From: an uncultured Geobacter sp.
GTDB taxonomy: Bacteria; Desulfobacterota; Desulfuromonadia; Geobacterales; DSM-12255
Length of the DNA stretch: 64,000 nucleotides
Assembly: GCA_937860145.1 (NCBI GenBank)
Contig: CALMBF010000077.1
Span: 21,021 to 85,020, forward strand
Reading direction: 5' to 3'
The notes under the pieces are model-generated. The model saw nothing but the letters and a program-made list of their open reading frames with translations, was not told where the DNA came from and did not search any database. Both the position numbers and the translations under genes were made by a program. How positions within the stretch are numbered: the stretch's first letter is position 1; every line of letters begins with the position of its first letter. Below are positions 25,636 to 34,678 of the stretch, piece after piece.

Positions 25636-26405
25636 CTCTCGGCTGTCCCGCTTCCGGCAGCGGAGCCGGCGGACCGTATCTCCCGGGCCTTGGCGTATTT
25701 CAGGAACGTGTAGACCGCGTACAGCAGGGAGAGCAGCAGGCCATGGTACCCCTCCCTGAACCCTTGCTTGAGCACGAACATCTTGAAGAACGTGAAGAGC
25801 GGCCGCAGCAGCAGGGCAGCGACTCCCGGCTTCTTCCCCGCCTTGATCACCTCTTCCGCGGCCAGGGACGAGTATTTGTCCATCCGCTGCAGGTAATCGG
25901 AGATACCGGCGTAGGTATAGTGGATCAGGTTCCCCTGCAGGGTCCCCACACCTCCGGGACAGGTAACCGCCTCATGGACCAGGCGCTCGCTGAAGCGGCA
26001 CTGGTTCCGGTTGTACAGGCGGATGTTGTAATCGGGGTACCAGCCGCAGTACCTGATCCGGCGCAGGGCGAAATAATTCTCCCGGGCCACCCGGAACCCT
26101 GTGAAGCGGGTCACATCGGCCGCCAGGATCGATGCGCGCAGTTCGGGCGAGACCCGCTCATCGGCATCGATGTTGAAAACCCACTCGTTCCGGGCCAGGT
26201 CCGCAGCCCGGTTCTTCTGCCTGCCGAACCCTTCCCAGGGGAGTTCGTGGAAGCTGACCTTGGGGTGACTGCGGCAGATCTCGGCTGTCCCGTCGCTGCT
26301 GCCGGAGTCGACAACGATGATTTCGTCGGCGAAATCCAGGCTCTGCAGGCAAGCGGGGAGATTCTTCTCCTCGTTCTTGACGATGATGGTGACGGATATC
26401 TTCAT
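25632..26405 (-). CDS. GT2 glycosyltransferase, LPS-core WaaE/KdtX-like
   Basis: 257-residue GT2 enzyme. It begins MKISVTIIVKNEEKNLPACL, then IIVVDSGSSDGT and WVFNIDADERVSPEL, where DADE is the metal-binding motif; PDYNIRLYNRNQCRF follows. This combination matches WaaE/KdtX-type beta-1,4-glucosyltransferases of the inner core, which add glucose to heptose I. The C-terminal helices are hydrophobic (FFKMFVLKQG, LLLSLLYAVY) and may bind the membrane. It overlaps the WaaC-like heptosyltransferase gene by four bases, which supports a core role. Confidence 0.9.
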   Translation of the reverse strand: MKISVTIIVKNEEKNLPACLQSLDFADEIIVVDSGSSDGTAEICRSHPKVSFHELPWEGFGRQKNRAADLARNEWVFNIDADERVSPELRASILAADVTRFTGFRVARENYFALRRIRYCGWYPDYNIRLYNRNQCRFSERLVHEAVTCPGGVGTLQGNLIHYTYAGISDYLQRMDKYSSLAAEEVIKAGKKPGVAALLLRPLFTFFKMFVLKQGFREGYHGLLLSLLYAVYTFLKYAKAREIRSAGSAAGSGTAER

Positions 26406-27454
26406 GGCACGGGAGGGGTCAGCAGATCGGTTATGGCGCCCAGGAGCGCCGGCACCTTGATGCTGTCGCGGCAGGCATCATCCTTGTCGCACTCCTTGTC
26501 GAGGCAGCGGCTGCAGTGGAGCGGCGACTGGACGATCCGGTGCATCTCCCCCCGCGGACCGTTGCGCTTCCCGTCCGTGGCCCGGTAGAACGAGACGGTG
26601 GGGGTGCCGACGGCAGCCGCGATATGGATCGGGCCGGTGTCCCCACCGACCATGAGATCGACCTTCTTCAGCATGGCGGCAAATCCCTTCAGGGAGAGGC
26701 GGGGAAGAAGCCTCGCCTGGTGACCGATCCCGACCGCAATCCGCTCCGATGCCCGCATCTCCTCTTCGCCTCCCCAGGAGAGCAGGATGGTGGCATCGGG
26801 GTAGGTCTCCAGCAGCTGCTTCCCCAGCTCTATCCAGCCGGCTTCATGCCAGAGCTTGGTCTTCCAGGTCGTCCCCTGGTGAAAGAGGATGGCGAACCCA
26901 TCGGACAGGGTAGCCAGAAAGACCTCGGCGGCCCTGTCGTCCTCGGCACTTGTCTGGATATCCATGCTCAACCGGACATCGGCATAGTCCTTGCCGAAGG
27001 GGACGCTCACGACCCGCAGCGACCTGTCGGTCACGTGGTAATCCTGCTTTCGCAGCGGCACGTGATTCGTCGTGCAGTAGAGGTTGGGCGTCTCGCGCAC
27101 CGCGCCCCGGTCAAAGCCGTAACGGCGGGGGGCAGCGGAACACCGGGTGACCAGGCCGCTTTTCAGGTTCCCCTGGATGTCGAAGGCAATATCGTACCTT
27201 CTCTCCTGCAGTTCCGAGCGCAGAAGGGAGATTTCCCGCCAGGTATCCCGTGAAAAGGGGCGCTTGCGCCACCTCTTCGTCCTGACCAGGAAGAGCCTGG
27301 AGAGGAGGGGATTCCCCTCGAGGATCTCCCGGAAAGACTCCTCCACGACCCAGTCTATCTCGATGCCGGGCAGGACCTGGTGCAGGTAGTCCAGCACCGG
27401 CAGGGCGTGGACGATGTCACCGAGAGCAGATGTCTTTACGATCAGTACGCGCAT
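26402..27454 (-). CDS. waaC: LPS heptosyltransferase I-like (GT9)
   Basis: 350-residue GT9 enzyme expected to add the first heptose to Kdo of lipid A. It begins MRVLIVKTSALGDIVHALPV, the hallmark of WaaC. The donor site is VGGDTGPIHIAAAVGTPTVSFYRATDGKRNGP, and the C-terminus has the Cys-rich CSRCLDKECDKDDAC. The start at 27454 drops 13 non-family residues. It lies one base downstream of the WaaF-like gene and four-base overlaps the GT2 gene. WaaC versus a related GT9 is judged by the N-terminus and genome context. Confidence 0.9.
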   Translation of the reverse strand: MRVLIVKTSALGDIVHALPVLDYLHQVLPGIEIDWVVEESFREILEGNPLLSRLFLVRTKRWRKRPFSRDTWREISLLRSELQERRYDIAFDIQGNLKSGLVTRCSAAPRRYGFDRGAVRETPNLYCTTNHVPLRKQDYHVTDRSLRVVSVPFGKDYADVRLSMDIQTSAEDDRAAEVFLATLSDGFAILFHQGTTWKTKLWHEAGWIELGKQLLETYPDATILLSWGGEEEMRASERIAVGIGHQARLLPRLSLKGFAAMLKKVDLMVGGDTGPIHIAAAVGTPTVSFYRATDGKRNGPRGEMHRIVQSPLHCSRCLDKECDKDDACRDSIKVPALLGAITDLLTPPVP

Positions 27455-27455
27455 A

Positions 27456-28541
27456 TCAACTGTCCGGCTCCTGCCCGGCGGATCGTTCCTCACAGCTCAT
27501 CTTCAACCGTTCGGCCGCGGCGATGACATCATCTACCGTGACCCCGGTCATGCAGCGGTGATCGGTCGGGCACTCCCGTTTCATGCAGGGGGCGCAGTCG
27601 ACCTGGGCACGGACGATGGCGGCCTTGCGCGAAAGGGGAAAGGTGGTGGAGTGGTCCGTGGACCCGAAAATAGCGACCAGCGGCACACCGAAGGCCGCGG
27701 CAATGTGCATGGGGCCGGAATCGTTGGTGACGAAAAAATCGCACCGCCTGATGACGGCCATCAGCTCACGCACCCCTGTGCTTCCGGCCAGGTTGCAGCA
27801 CGGCATGGTCATGAGCCCGGCGATCTCCTCGGCAATCCCCCGCTCATCGGGACCTCCGGTGATGACGACCTTCCCCTGCCAGCGCCTGGCAAGGTCGTCG
27901 GCCACCCGGGCGAAGCGGTCGGGGTACCACCGTTTCGCCGATCCGTAGGTGGCGCCGGGATTGATGCCGATCAGGAAATCGCCGGGAGCGATCCCCCCCT
28001 GGGAGAGCCGGCCGGCCATGGCCGCGTCCTCGGCCGGCGTCGTGGCAAGAAGCTGGGGATGCTCTCCCGGGGCGATCCCCCAGTAGGCAAGGAGCGCCAG
28101 GTAATACCCCGACTGGTGTCCCGTGAGCAGGCGCTCGGAACGGGGAACGGGATGCGTCAGCAGCAGACCCCTACCATCGGTGGCATAGCCAAGGCGGCGG
28201 GGGATACCCCCGAGCCAGGTGACAAGTGCCGCATTAAGTGAGTTGGGGAGCAGGATTGCCAGGTCGAAACGGCGCTGCCGCAGTTCGCCCGCCATCAGCA
28301 GGTAGCCGCGTATGCCGCGATGTCTCCCCTTCCGGTCATAGACCAGGACCTCATCCACCCAGGGGTGGGGAGAAAACATCTCGGCCACCAGGGGGGGAGC
28401 CAGCAGGGTTATGCGCGCAGCGGGGAACGCCTCCCGGACGGCACCGATGGCAGGGGTGGTCATCACGGCATCGCCCAGCCAGTTGGTTGCCCGAATCAGG
28501 ATGCTGCCGGTTTCGGCTGCGGTAAGGGGGGTCCGCTTCAC
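27456..28541 (-). CDS. waaF: LPS heptosyltransferase II-like (GT9)
   Basis: 361-residue GT9 protein resembling WaaF, which adds the second heptose of the inner core. The N-terminus ILIRATNWLGDAVMTTPAIGAVREAFP, VTNDSGPMHIAAAFGVPLVAIFGSTD and the C-terminal CAPCMKRECPTDHRCM match WaaF closely. The start is GTG in a four-base overlap with the Trm112-like gene stop. Together with the HldE enzyme at 11 kb it forms the heptose branch of core synthesis. Confidence 0.94.
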   Translation of the reverse strand: MKRTPLTAAETGSILIRATNWLGDAVMTTPAIGAVREAFPAARITLLAPPLVAEMFSPHPWVDEVLVYDRKGRHRGIRGYLLMAGELRQRRFDLAILLPNSLNAALVTWLGGIPRRLGYATDGRGLLLTHPVPRSERLLTGHQSGYYLALLAYWGIAPGEHPQLLATTPAEDAAMAGRLSQGGIAPGDFLIGINPGATYGSAKRWYPDRFARVADDLARRWQGKVVITGGPDERGIAEEIAGLMTMPCCNLAGSTGVRELMAVIRRCDFFVTNDSGPMHIAAAFGVPLVAIFGSTDHSTTFPLSRKAAIVRAQVDCAPCMKRECPTDHRCMTGVTVDDVIAAAERLKMSCEERSAGQEPDS

Positions 28542-28720
28542 TCGTCACCATTCGTCAGGACATCGGCCTCGTCAACCAGCATCACCGGGATCCCGTCCCT
28601 CACCGGGTAGGAAAGCCTGCAGGTCAGACAGTCCAGGGACGGCTTTTCCGGACGGTACCGGACCTCTCCCTTGCAGCGCGGACAGGCCAGTATAGCCAGA
28701 AGAGCGTTAGATAGTGCCAT
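28538..28720 (-). CDS. Trm112-family zinc-ribbon-like protein
   Basis: 60-residue protein with two Cys pairs, LACPRCKGE and DCLTCRLSYPVRDGIPVMLVDEA, the signature of the Trm112/YcaR family. The ATG at 28720 is chosen because a GGAGG ribosome site lies just upstream and gives the usual 60 residues; an ATG 18 bases further 5' is in frame. YcaR-like genes lie next to lpxK in many proteobacteria, as here, though their function there is unknown. Eukaryotic Trm112 activates methyltransferases. A role in lipid A or Kdo metabolism is inferred from gene order only. Confidence 0.9.
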   Translation of the reverse strand: MALSNALLAILACPRCKGEVRYRPEKPSLDCLTCRLSYPVRDGIPVMLVDEADVLTNGDE

Positions 28721-28734
28721 ATTTGCCTCCGATT

Positions 28735-29811
28735 TCATAGCAGATTATCCAGCGCTGCCCGAAGGGGTGCTTCGTCGTGGAAAGCCATTTCCAGGCAGGC
28801 GATGTAGAAAGGGATGTCGGCCGGAACGGCAGAGCCGAATTTGACCCCGTCCTTGGCAGTGGTGATCAGGTAGTCGGCACCGCACCCCCGGCGAAGCCTG
28901 GCCAGGGCAGCACACTCCTCGTCGCCGTAGACGCTGTGGTCGGGAAACGCGAGGGTCGCCGCCAGGGTAAGCCCCTCCGCTTCCAGTGCGTCGAAAAATG
29001 CGGCGGGGTTGGCAATGCCGGCAAAGGCAAGTCCCCTGCGCCCGCGCAGACCGTCGAAGGGGCGAAGCGCTCCCCCTCCGGTGGTGGTGAAGCCGGTCAG
29101 GCGGTGAACGGCATGGCAGACGGGCATCCCCGCCGGGAGGGGGAGCCCCGGCGGCGTGCGGCCGTCGGAACGGGTGAACACGACCAGGGACGCCCGGCCC
29201 ACGGCACCGAATGGCTCCCGCAGCAATCCGGCCGGAAAGGTCAGGGAGTTACCCCGGGGATTCGTCCCGTCAAGCAGGACGACGTCCAGGTCACGTTTGA
29301 GCTTCAGGTGCTGAAAACCGTCGTCAAGGATGAAGATGTCCGGGTTGAAACGGGTCATGGCAAGGGTCCCGGCCCGGAAACGGTCGCTCCCCATGACGAC
29401 GATCAGGCCGGGGAGGCTGTCGGCCAGGAGACACGGCTCATCGCCGGCATCCGCCGGTTCGAGCAGGCGCCGGGTGCCGTCGGCGACCACAGCCACCTCC
29501 CCTTCGAGCCTGCCGCCATACCCCCTGGTAAGGACCGCAACCCGCTTCCCCTTCCCCATCAGGTAGGAGGCGATCCAGGCCGTCATGGGGGTCTTGCCCG
29601 TACCGCCGACGACGATGTTCCCCACGGAGACGACCGGCCTCGGCAGGCGGTGGGAGGCGAGGATGCCTGCACGATAGAGATACGCCCGTACCACCATGAC
29701 AACGGCATAGGGGATCGCACAGAGACGGAGGAAGGCAAAAAGGATCCGGTCCGCCGGGGATCGTCGTGTGCCGTCGACAAGTTCGCGGAAGTATGCCTCG
29801 CCAGTTACCAT
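28735..29811 (-). CDS. lpxK: Tetraacyldisaccharide 4'-kinase
   Basis: 358-residue membrane-bound kinase that phosphorylates the 4' position of the lipid A disaccharide precursor to form lipid IVA. The P-loop is GNIVVGGTGKTP (about residues 65-76), preceded by a hydrophobic membrane segment (FLRLCAIPYAVVMVV). LTRGYGGRLEG and DIFILDDGFQHLKLKRDLDVVLLD are LpxK signatures. It follows waaA and precedes the Trm112-like gene. Both ATP and membrane elements appear intact. Confidence 0.96.
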   Translation of the reverse strand: MVTGEAYFRELVDGTRRSPADRILFAFLRLCAIPYAVVMVVRAYLYRAGILASHRLPRPVVSVGNIVVGGTGKTPMTAWIASYLMGKGKRVAVLTRGYGGRLEGEVAVVADGTRRLLEPADAGDEPCLLADSLPGLIVVMGSDRFRAGTLAMTRFNPDIFILDDGFQHLKLKRDLDVVLLDGTNPRGNSLTFPAGLLREPFGAVGRASLVVFTRSDGRTPPGLPLPAGMPVCHAVHRLTGFTTTGGGALRPFDGLRGRRGLAFAGIANPAAFFDALEAEGLTLAATLAFPDHSVYGDEECAALARLRRGCGADYLITTAKDGVKFGSAVPADIPFYIACLEMAFHDEAPLRAALDNLL

Positions 29812-29814
29812 ACG

Positions 29815-31107
29815 CTAGTCACCCTGGAGAATGCGGTCAATAACCGCCATGTTCAGCTCGGTAGCTCCGCCCTGCTCGCTAAGCAGCCTCCGGCCGTTCC
29901 CGCCCATGACGGCCCGCTGACCCTCGTCGCGCAGGAGCTCCACGGAAGCGTCCGCCAGGGAGGAAGCATCCGTTACCTGGCGGGCGGCACCGTACTGCAG
30001 CGCCATGGCGGCGATCTCGCGGAAATTGTTCATGTGCGGCCCGAACAGGGTGGCTTTCCCCAGCGATGCCGGCTCCAGAAGGTTGTGTCCCCCGAGGGGC
30101 ACCAGACTCCCGCCGACAAAAACCAGGTCCGACACTGCATAGATGGCCATAAGTTCGCCGACCGTATCGACCAGGAGGACGCTGCCGGGAACGAGGTCAG
30201 CACCGTGCGCTCCGAGGTCCGAGCGCAGCACGACGTCCCTCCCCCCCCGCGTCACCAGCTCGCCAACGGCCTGAGCCCGCTCGGGATGGCGCGGGACGAG
30301 CACCAGCAGGACCGGCAGGCCCGTTGCCAGCAGGGCGGCATAGGTGGCGAGGACGGCTTCCTCCTCTCCCGGGTGGGTGCTGCCGGCGGTGAAGATGAAC
30401 AGGTCCCCGGGGATGCGGAAGCGGCTCCTCATGGTCGCAAGCTCTGCCGCTGAATGGAGGGGGGTCGAGATGTCGAACTTCAGGTTGCGGGTGACATGGA
30501 CCCGGGAAGGGGGAGCTCCCATGGAGATCATTCGCCGGGCATCCTCGTCGCTCTGCATGCAGCATGCGGCGAGATCCCCCAGGACGCTCCTGAAAAAACT
30601 CCCCAGTTTCAGGTAATGCCGCAGTGAGCGGTCAGATATCCGGCCGTTGACGATGACCGCGGGGATACCTGCGGTACGGGCCCTGCGGAGGAAATTGGGC
30701 CAGAGCTCGGTCTCCACGATCACCACCAGGCAGGGGTCGAGGGTCGTGAGCAGGCGACGGACGGCGAAGGGGTAATCGAAGGGGAAATAGATGGCAAGGT
30801 CCACGTCGCGAAGGGAGAGGGCAATGCTCCGCCCGGTCTCGGTCATGTTGGACAGGACCAGCGGCCTGTCGGGATAGCGCCTCTTCAACGCGGAGAGCAG
30901 GGGCTTGACGGCGATGGTTTCGCCGACGGAGACGGCATGGACCCAGATCGGCCGCCGCCCGGCGAGAACCGCCAGCTGGCCGGGAGGGAGGAAACCGAAC
31001 CGGGGGAGGAATGCCGCCGGTCTTCCCCTGCTGGCGGAACGGTACGTGTGGTAGAGCACGATCAGCGGCAAAGCCAGCCATATGAGGACATTGTAGACAC
31101 TATGCAT
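29815..31107 (-). CDS. waaA: Kdo transferase
   Basis: 430-residue GT30 enzyme that attaches Kdo to lipid IVA. The N-terminus has a membrane anchor (VLIWLALPLIVLYH). IWVHAVSVGETIAVKPLL contains the catalytic Glu (E63). The C-terminal half has FTAGSTHPGEEEAVL, PRHPERAQAVGEL and SLVPLGGHNLLEPASLGK, all typical of KdtA/WaaA. Whether it adds one, two or more Kdo residues cannot be read from sequence. It lies between the DUF374 acyltransferase and lpxK on the same strand. Confidence 0.96.
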   Translation of the reverse strand: MHSVYNVLIWLALPLIVLYHTYRSASRGRPAAFLPRFGFLPPGQLAVLAGRRPIWVHAVSVGETIAVKPLLSALKRRYPDRPLVLSNMTETGRSIALSLRDVDLAIYFPFDYPFAVRRLLTTLDPCLVVIVETELWPNFLRRARTAGIPAVIVNGRISDRSLRHYLKLGSFFRSVLGDLAACCMQSDEDARRMISMGAPPSRVHVTRNLKFDISTPLHSAAELATMRSRFRIPGDLFIFTAGSTHPGEEEAVLATYAALLATGLPVLLVLVPRHPERAQAVGELVTRGGRDVVLRSDLGAHGADLVPGSVLLVDTVGELMAIYAVSDLVFVGGSLVPLGGHNLLEPASLGKATLFGPHMNNFREIAAMALQYGAARQVTDASSLADASVELLRDEGQRAVMGGNGRRLLSEQGGATELNMAVIDRILQGD

Positions 31108-31130
31108 CAGCCGTCTTCTCTTCCCGCCGC

Positions 31131-31799
31131 TTACTTCGTTCGTCCTACCATCTCGTCCGCCCGTTCGTTCACATGCCGCAGGGCAGCTTCGATGCGGAGC
31201 CGGAACGCTTCCATATCCTCCCCTTTTTCATAGCGGACAGGGTCGCCGACATACAGGACCCCGCGGGAGAACGGGTAGGGAATCATGAACCGGTCCCAGC
31301 TGGTCGCCCGGATGCAGGGTGAGGCACTGAAGGTGACGGGGATGACCGCTTTGCCCGACAGCCTGGCTGCCTCGGCGACCCCGGGCTTCAGCACTTCGAC
31401 CGGTCCTTTCGGCCCGTCCGGGGTGATGGCAAGGTCCTTCCCCTCCTTCAGCAGGTGCAGCATCTCCCGCAGCGCCGCGGACCCCCCCTTTTTCGAGGAA
31501 CCCCGGACCAGGCTGAAACCGAAACGTTTCATGACATTGGCGATAATTTCGCCGTCCCGGTGGATGCTGATCAACACGTGCATGACACTGCCGGGGTAGA
31601 TGAAGGGGATGAGGAGCATCCGGCCATGCCAGAAAATCCCGATGAACCCCTCACCACGCTCGACAACCTCGGAGACGATCTCCCTGCCGATGAAGGTTAT
31701 CCGCATGGTCCGGAACAGGAGGCAGATGAAGCCGTGGAGGAGAAACGACCCGACACTGCCGGACAGGTTCGCCGCTATTTTTCTGCGCAGTTTCTTCAT
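31131..31799 (-). CDS. DUF374/lysophospholipid-acyltransferase-like protein
   Basis: 222-residue acyltransferase-superfamily protein. The start at 31799 gives MKKLRRKIAANL; the longer open frame reads through the msbA end and is not credible. A membrane segment (residues about 15-30) precedes IGIFWHGRMLLIPF, which holds the conserved His, and AITPDGPKGPVEVLKPG, the acceptor motif. DUF374 proteins resemble the LpxL/PlsC fold and lie beside Kdo and lipid A genes in many delta-like bacteria, so secondary acylation of lipid A is likely. That is inferred: no classical LpxL was seen here. Confidence 0.88.
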   Translation of the reverse strand: MKKLRRKIAANLSGSVGSFLLHGFICLLFRTMRITFIGREIVSEVVERGEGFIGIFWHGRMLLIPFIYPGSVMHVLISIHRDGEIIANVMKRFGFSLVRGSSKKGGSAALREMLHLLKEGKDLAITPDGPKGPVEVLKPGVAEAARLSGKAVIPVTFSASPCIRATSWDRFMIPYPFSRGVLYVGDPVRYEKGEDMEAFRLRIEAALRHVNERADEMVGRTK

Positions 31800-31803
31800 G
31801 CTG

Positions 31804-33519
31804 TCACGTGAGCTGCATGGAGTGGAGCTTGCTGTAGAGCCCGTCCCTGCCGATAAGTTCCTGGTGAGTGCCGCTCTCCACGATCCGCCCCGCCTCCAGG
31901 ACCAGGATCCGGTCGGCATGGAGGATGGTCGAGAGGCGGTGGGCGATGACAAAGGTGGTCCTGTTGGCCATCAGATTGTTGAGCGCACCCTGCACCATCT
32001 GCTCGCTTTCCGTGTCCAGGGCGCTGGTCGCCTCGTCCAGGATGAGTATGGGCGCATCCCTGAGAATCGCCCGGGCGATGCAGAGCCGCTGCCGCTGCCC
32101 GCCGGAGAGTCGTACCCCCCGGTCGCCGATGTTGGTACCATACCCCTCGGGCATCTCCATGATGAAGTCATGGGCATAGGCAGCCCGGGCTGCGGCCTCG
32201 ACCTCCGCGTCGGTCGCGTCGGTCTTGCCGTAGCGGATATTGTTGGCGATCGTATCGTTGAAGAGAATGGTCTCCTGATCGACCAGCGCGACCTGGCGGA
32301 GCAGGTCCTGCAGCTTCATCCGCCGCAGGTCGATGCCGTCGATGAGGATCGCCCCGCCGCTCACGTCGTAAAACCTGGTGATGAGTGACACCAGGGTGGT
32401 CTTCCCCCCCCCCGATGGCCCCACCAGGGCGATAATCTCCCCCTTGCGGGCCTCCAGCGATATATCCTGCAGTACCGGGTCCTCGCCGTAGCTGAAGCTG
32501 ACATGGTCAAAGGTGACCTCCCCCTTCACGCGCTCCACGATGACGGGGTCGGCCAGATCGACGATATCGGGCTGCTGGTCGATGACCTCGAACACCCGCT
32601 CCGCCGCGCCCAGGGACCTCTGCAGGACGTTGAAGGCGCTGGTCAACCGCTTCACCGGTGCGTACACCAGGGCCATGGCCGTGATGAAGGAGAAGAACTC
32701 GCTGCTGGTCATCCTGCCGGAGATGACGCTGTTGCCCCCTATCCAGATGACGCCGGCAACCCCGAAGGAGGTGATGGTCTCCATGACCGGGGCGGAGGAG
32801 GAATCGTACTTGATGGTCTTGCGCACGAACTCGTAGAACTTCTGGTTCTGGTCCCTGAACTTCTCGATCTCCCGCGCCTCCAGGCCGAAGGCCTTGATGA
32901 CCTTGATGCCGGAAAAGGTCTCCTGGAGCACGCTGGAGAGGTCTCCCATCTTCTCCTGGCCCATCTTGGAGTACCGCTTGATCCTCTTGCCGATCAGCTG
33001 GGCCGGGTAGACCGTGGCCGGAATGACGAGGAAGGAGATGATCGCCAGCTGCCAGTTGCGGTAGAAGATGACGAACAGGAGGGACACGGCGGAAAAACCG
33101 TCACGGAACAGGCCGGTGATCGTGTTGGCGACCCCCTCCTGCATCATGTTGACATCGTTCAGCACCCGGGACATCAGCACGCCGGTGGCATGCCGGTTGA
33201 AGAAACCGACGGAGAGCCCCATGCACCGCTCGTACACGGCATTGCGGATCTTCTGTATTGCCAGCTGGCCGGCCGTCTTGACGTAGTAATCGTTGATGAA
33301 GCGGCATGTCCCCCGGAAAACGAAAATCAGGATGATGCCGAAGGGGAGCAGCGTCAGGATGAACAGCTGGTTCTCGGAAAAGATCTTCTTCAGCAGGGGT
33401 TCCACGAGGTAGGCGAACGTGCCGTCCATCGCCCCGACACCGACGGAGCCGATGGCTGCCAGCAGGATACGGCGCCAGTAGCTCTTGCTGTACGATATCA
33501 GGCGTTTGAAAACTTCCAT
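31804..33519 (-). CDS. msbA: Lipid A export ABC transporter/permease
   Basis: 571-residue half-transporter: six membrane helices (residues about 1-310) and an ATPase domain. Walker A is GPSGGGKTT, the signature is RLSGGQRQRL and Walker B is ILILDEATSALD. MsbA flips lipid A-core from inner to outer leaflet of the inner membrane, driven by ATP. It lies between lpxB and the DUF374 acyltransferase, with waaA and lpxK downstream, the normal MsbA context. The substrate is inferred from the operon. Confidence 0.96.
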   Translation of the reverse strand: MEVFKRLISYSKSYWRRILLAAIGSVGVGAMDGTFAYLVEPLLKKIFSENQLFILTLLPFGIILIFVFRGTCRFINDYYVKTAGQLAIQKIRNAVYERCMGLSVGFFNRHATGVLMSRVLNDVNMMQEGVANTITGLFRDGFSAVSLLFVIFYRNWQLAIISFLVIPATVYPAQLIGKRIKRYSKMGQEKMGDLSSVLQETFSGIKVIKAFGLEAREIEKFRDQNQKFYEFVRKTIKYDSSSAPVMETITSFGVAGVIWIGGNSVISGRMTSSEFFSFITAMALVYAPVKRLTSAFNVLQRSLGAAERVFEVIDQQPDIVDLADPVIVERVKGEVTFDHVSFSYGEDPVLQDISLEARKGEIIALVGPSGGGKTTLVSLITRFYDVSGGAILIDGIDLRRMKLQDLLRQVALVDQETILFNDTIANNIRYGKTDATDAEVEAAARAAYAHDFIMEMPEGYGTNIGDRGVRLSGGQRQRLCIARAILRDAPILILDEATSALDTESEQMVQGALNNLMANRTTFVIAHRLSTILHADRILVLEAGRIVESGTHQELIGRDGLYSKLHSMQLT

Positions 33520-33525
33520 CAGTAC

Positions 33526-34668
33526 CTATTCCCTTCCATCCATTAGTTTCATCGCCAGGGTCGCCACGCGGCCCGGAGCCCCCGGCTTCCCCAGCTTCGC
33601 CCGTACCGCCAGGAGCTTCTCCCTGATGACGGCATAGCGCTCTCCGTCGGTCAGCATGCTGCTGACCTCGGCAACGATCCTCCCCGGCTCAGCCTCGTGC
33701 TGGATCAGCTCGGGCACCACCCGCTCGCCGGCGATGATGTTGCAGATCCCCACGTGCTCAACCTGGACGAGACGCTTGCCGATGGCGTAGGAGAGGGGCG
33801 CAACCTTGTAGACGATGACCATCGGCACCCCGAAGAGGGCGATCTCCATGGTCACGGTGCCCGAGGCGGCGATGATCAGGTCGCAGACCTGGATGACGTC
33901 GTAATTCTTCCCCTCGACGACGGTCACCTTCACCCGGGAGGCAGCGAGGAACCCGTCGACAAGCTTCCGGTCAAGACTTGGTGCCAGGGGGAGGATGAAC
34001 TGGAGGTCGGCAAACTGCTCCTCGAGGAGAACCGCGGACTCGAGCATGACCGGTAGGAGCCCGTTGATCTCCCGCCTCCGGCTCCCGGGGAACAGGCCGA
34101 CCGTTCGTTTCCCGGCATCCAGCCCGAACTCCCTCTGCGCATCGTCCCGGGACATGGTGGGGACGGCCATCTCCAGCAGGGGGTGGCCGACGAAGGTTAC
34201 GGGCAGCCCCTCCCGCTCGAAAATGGGGACCTCGAAGGGGAGGATCACCGCCGCATGGTCCACCAGCCGGGCGATCTTGCGGGCTCGGCTCGCATGCCAA
34301 GCCCAGACCTGGGGGGTTATGAAGTAGAGGACCTTTACCCCGGCCTTTTTCGCCACGGCCGCCAGGCGCAGGTTGAACCCGGGGTAGTCGATGAGGATGA
34401 GCAGGTCAGGCTTCTCCTGACGCAGGAGGGCCTCCATCCTGCGGAATGCACGGTAGATGACGCCGAAATGGGCCACCACCTCGACGAACCCCATCACCGC
34501 CATCTCCCGGGAATCGACGAGCGTCTCCACCCCTGCCTGCCGCATCGCCTGGCCGCCGATACCGAAAAAGCGCACCGACGAATCGAGCCGGTGCGCCTCC
34601 TCAACCACCTTTGCGCCGTACATGTCACCGGACGCCTCGCCGGCAATGATCATGACCCTGCGTGACAA
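33526..34668 (-). CDS. lpxB: Lipid-A-disaccharide synthase
   Basis: 380-residue GT19 enzyme that condenses UDP-2,3-diacylglucosamine with lipid X to form the beta-1,6 disaccharide. It begins RVMIIAGEASGDMYGA with RFFGIGGQAMRQAG, then LILIDYPGFNLRLA and VWAWHASRARKIA, all LpxB signatures; LLPVMLESAVLLEE follows FPGSRRREI. The start is a TTG at 34668, preceded by an AGGGAG ribosome site. Here the gene is directly downstream of a Gfo/Idh oxidoreductase, six bases upstream of msbA. Confidence 0.96.
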   Translation of the reverse strand: MSRRVMIIAGEASGDMYGAKVVEEAHRLDSSVRFFGIGGQAMRQAGVETLVDSREMAVMGFVEVVAHFGVIYRAFRRMEALLRQEKPDLLILIDYPGFNLRLAAVAKKAGVKVLYFITPQVWAWHASRARKIARLVDHAAVILPFEVPIFEREGLPVTFVGHPLLEMAVPTMSRDDAQREFGLDAGKRTVGLFPGSRRREINGLLPVMLESAVLLEEQFADLQFILPLAPSLDRKLVDGFLAASRVKVTVVEGKNYDVIQVCDLIIAASGTVTMEIALFGVPMVIVYKVAPLSYAIGKRLVQVEHVGICNIIAGERVVPELIQHEAEPGRIVAEVSSMLTDGERYAVIREKLLAVRAKLGKPGAPGRVATLAMKLMDGRE

Positions 34669-34678
34669 CAGGCTCTCC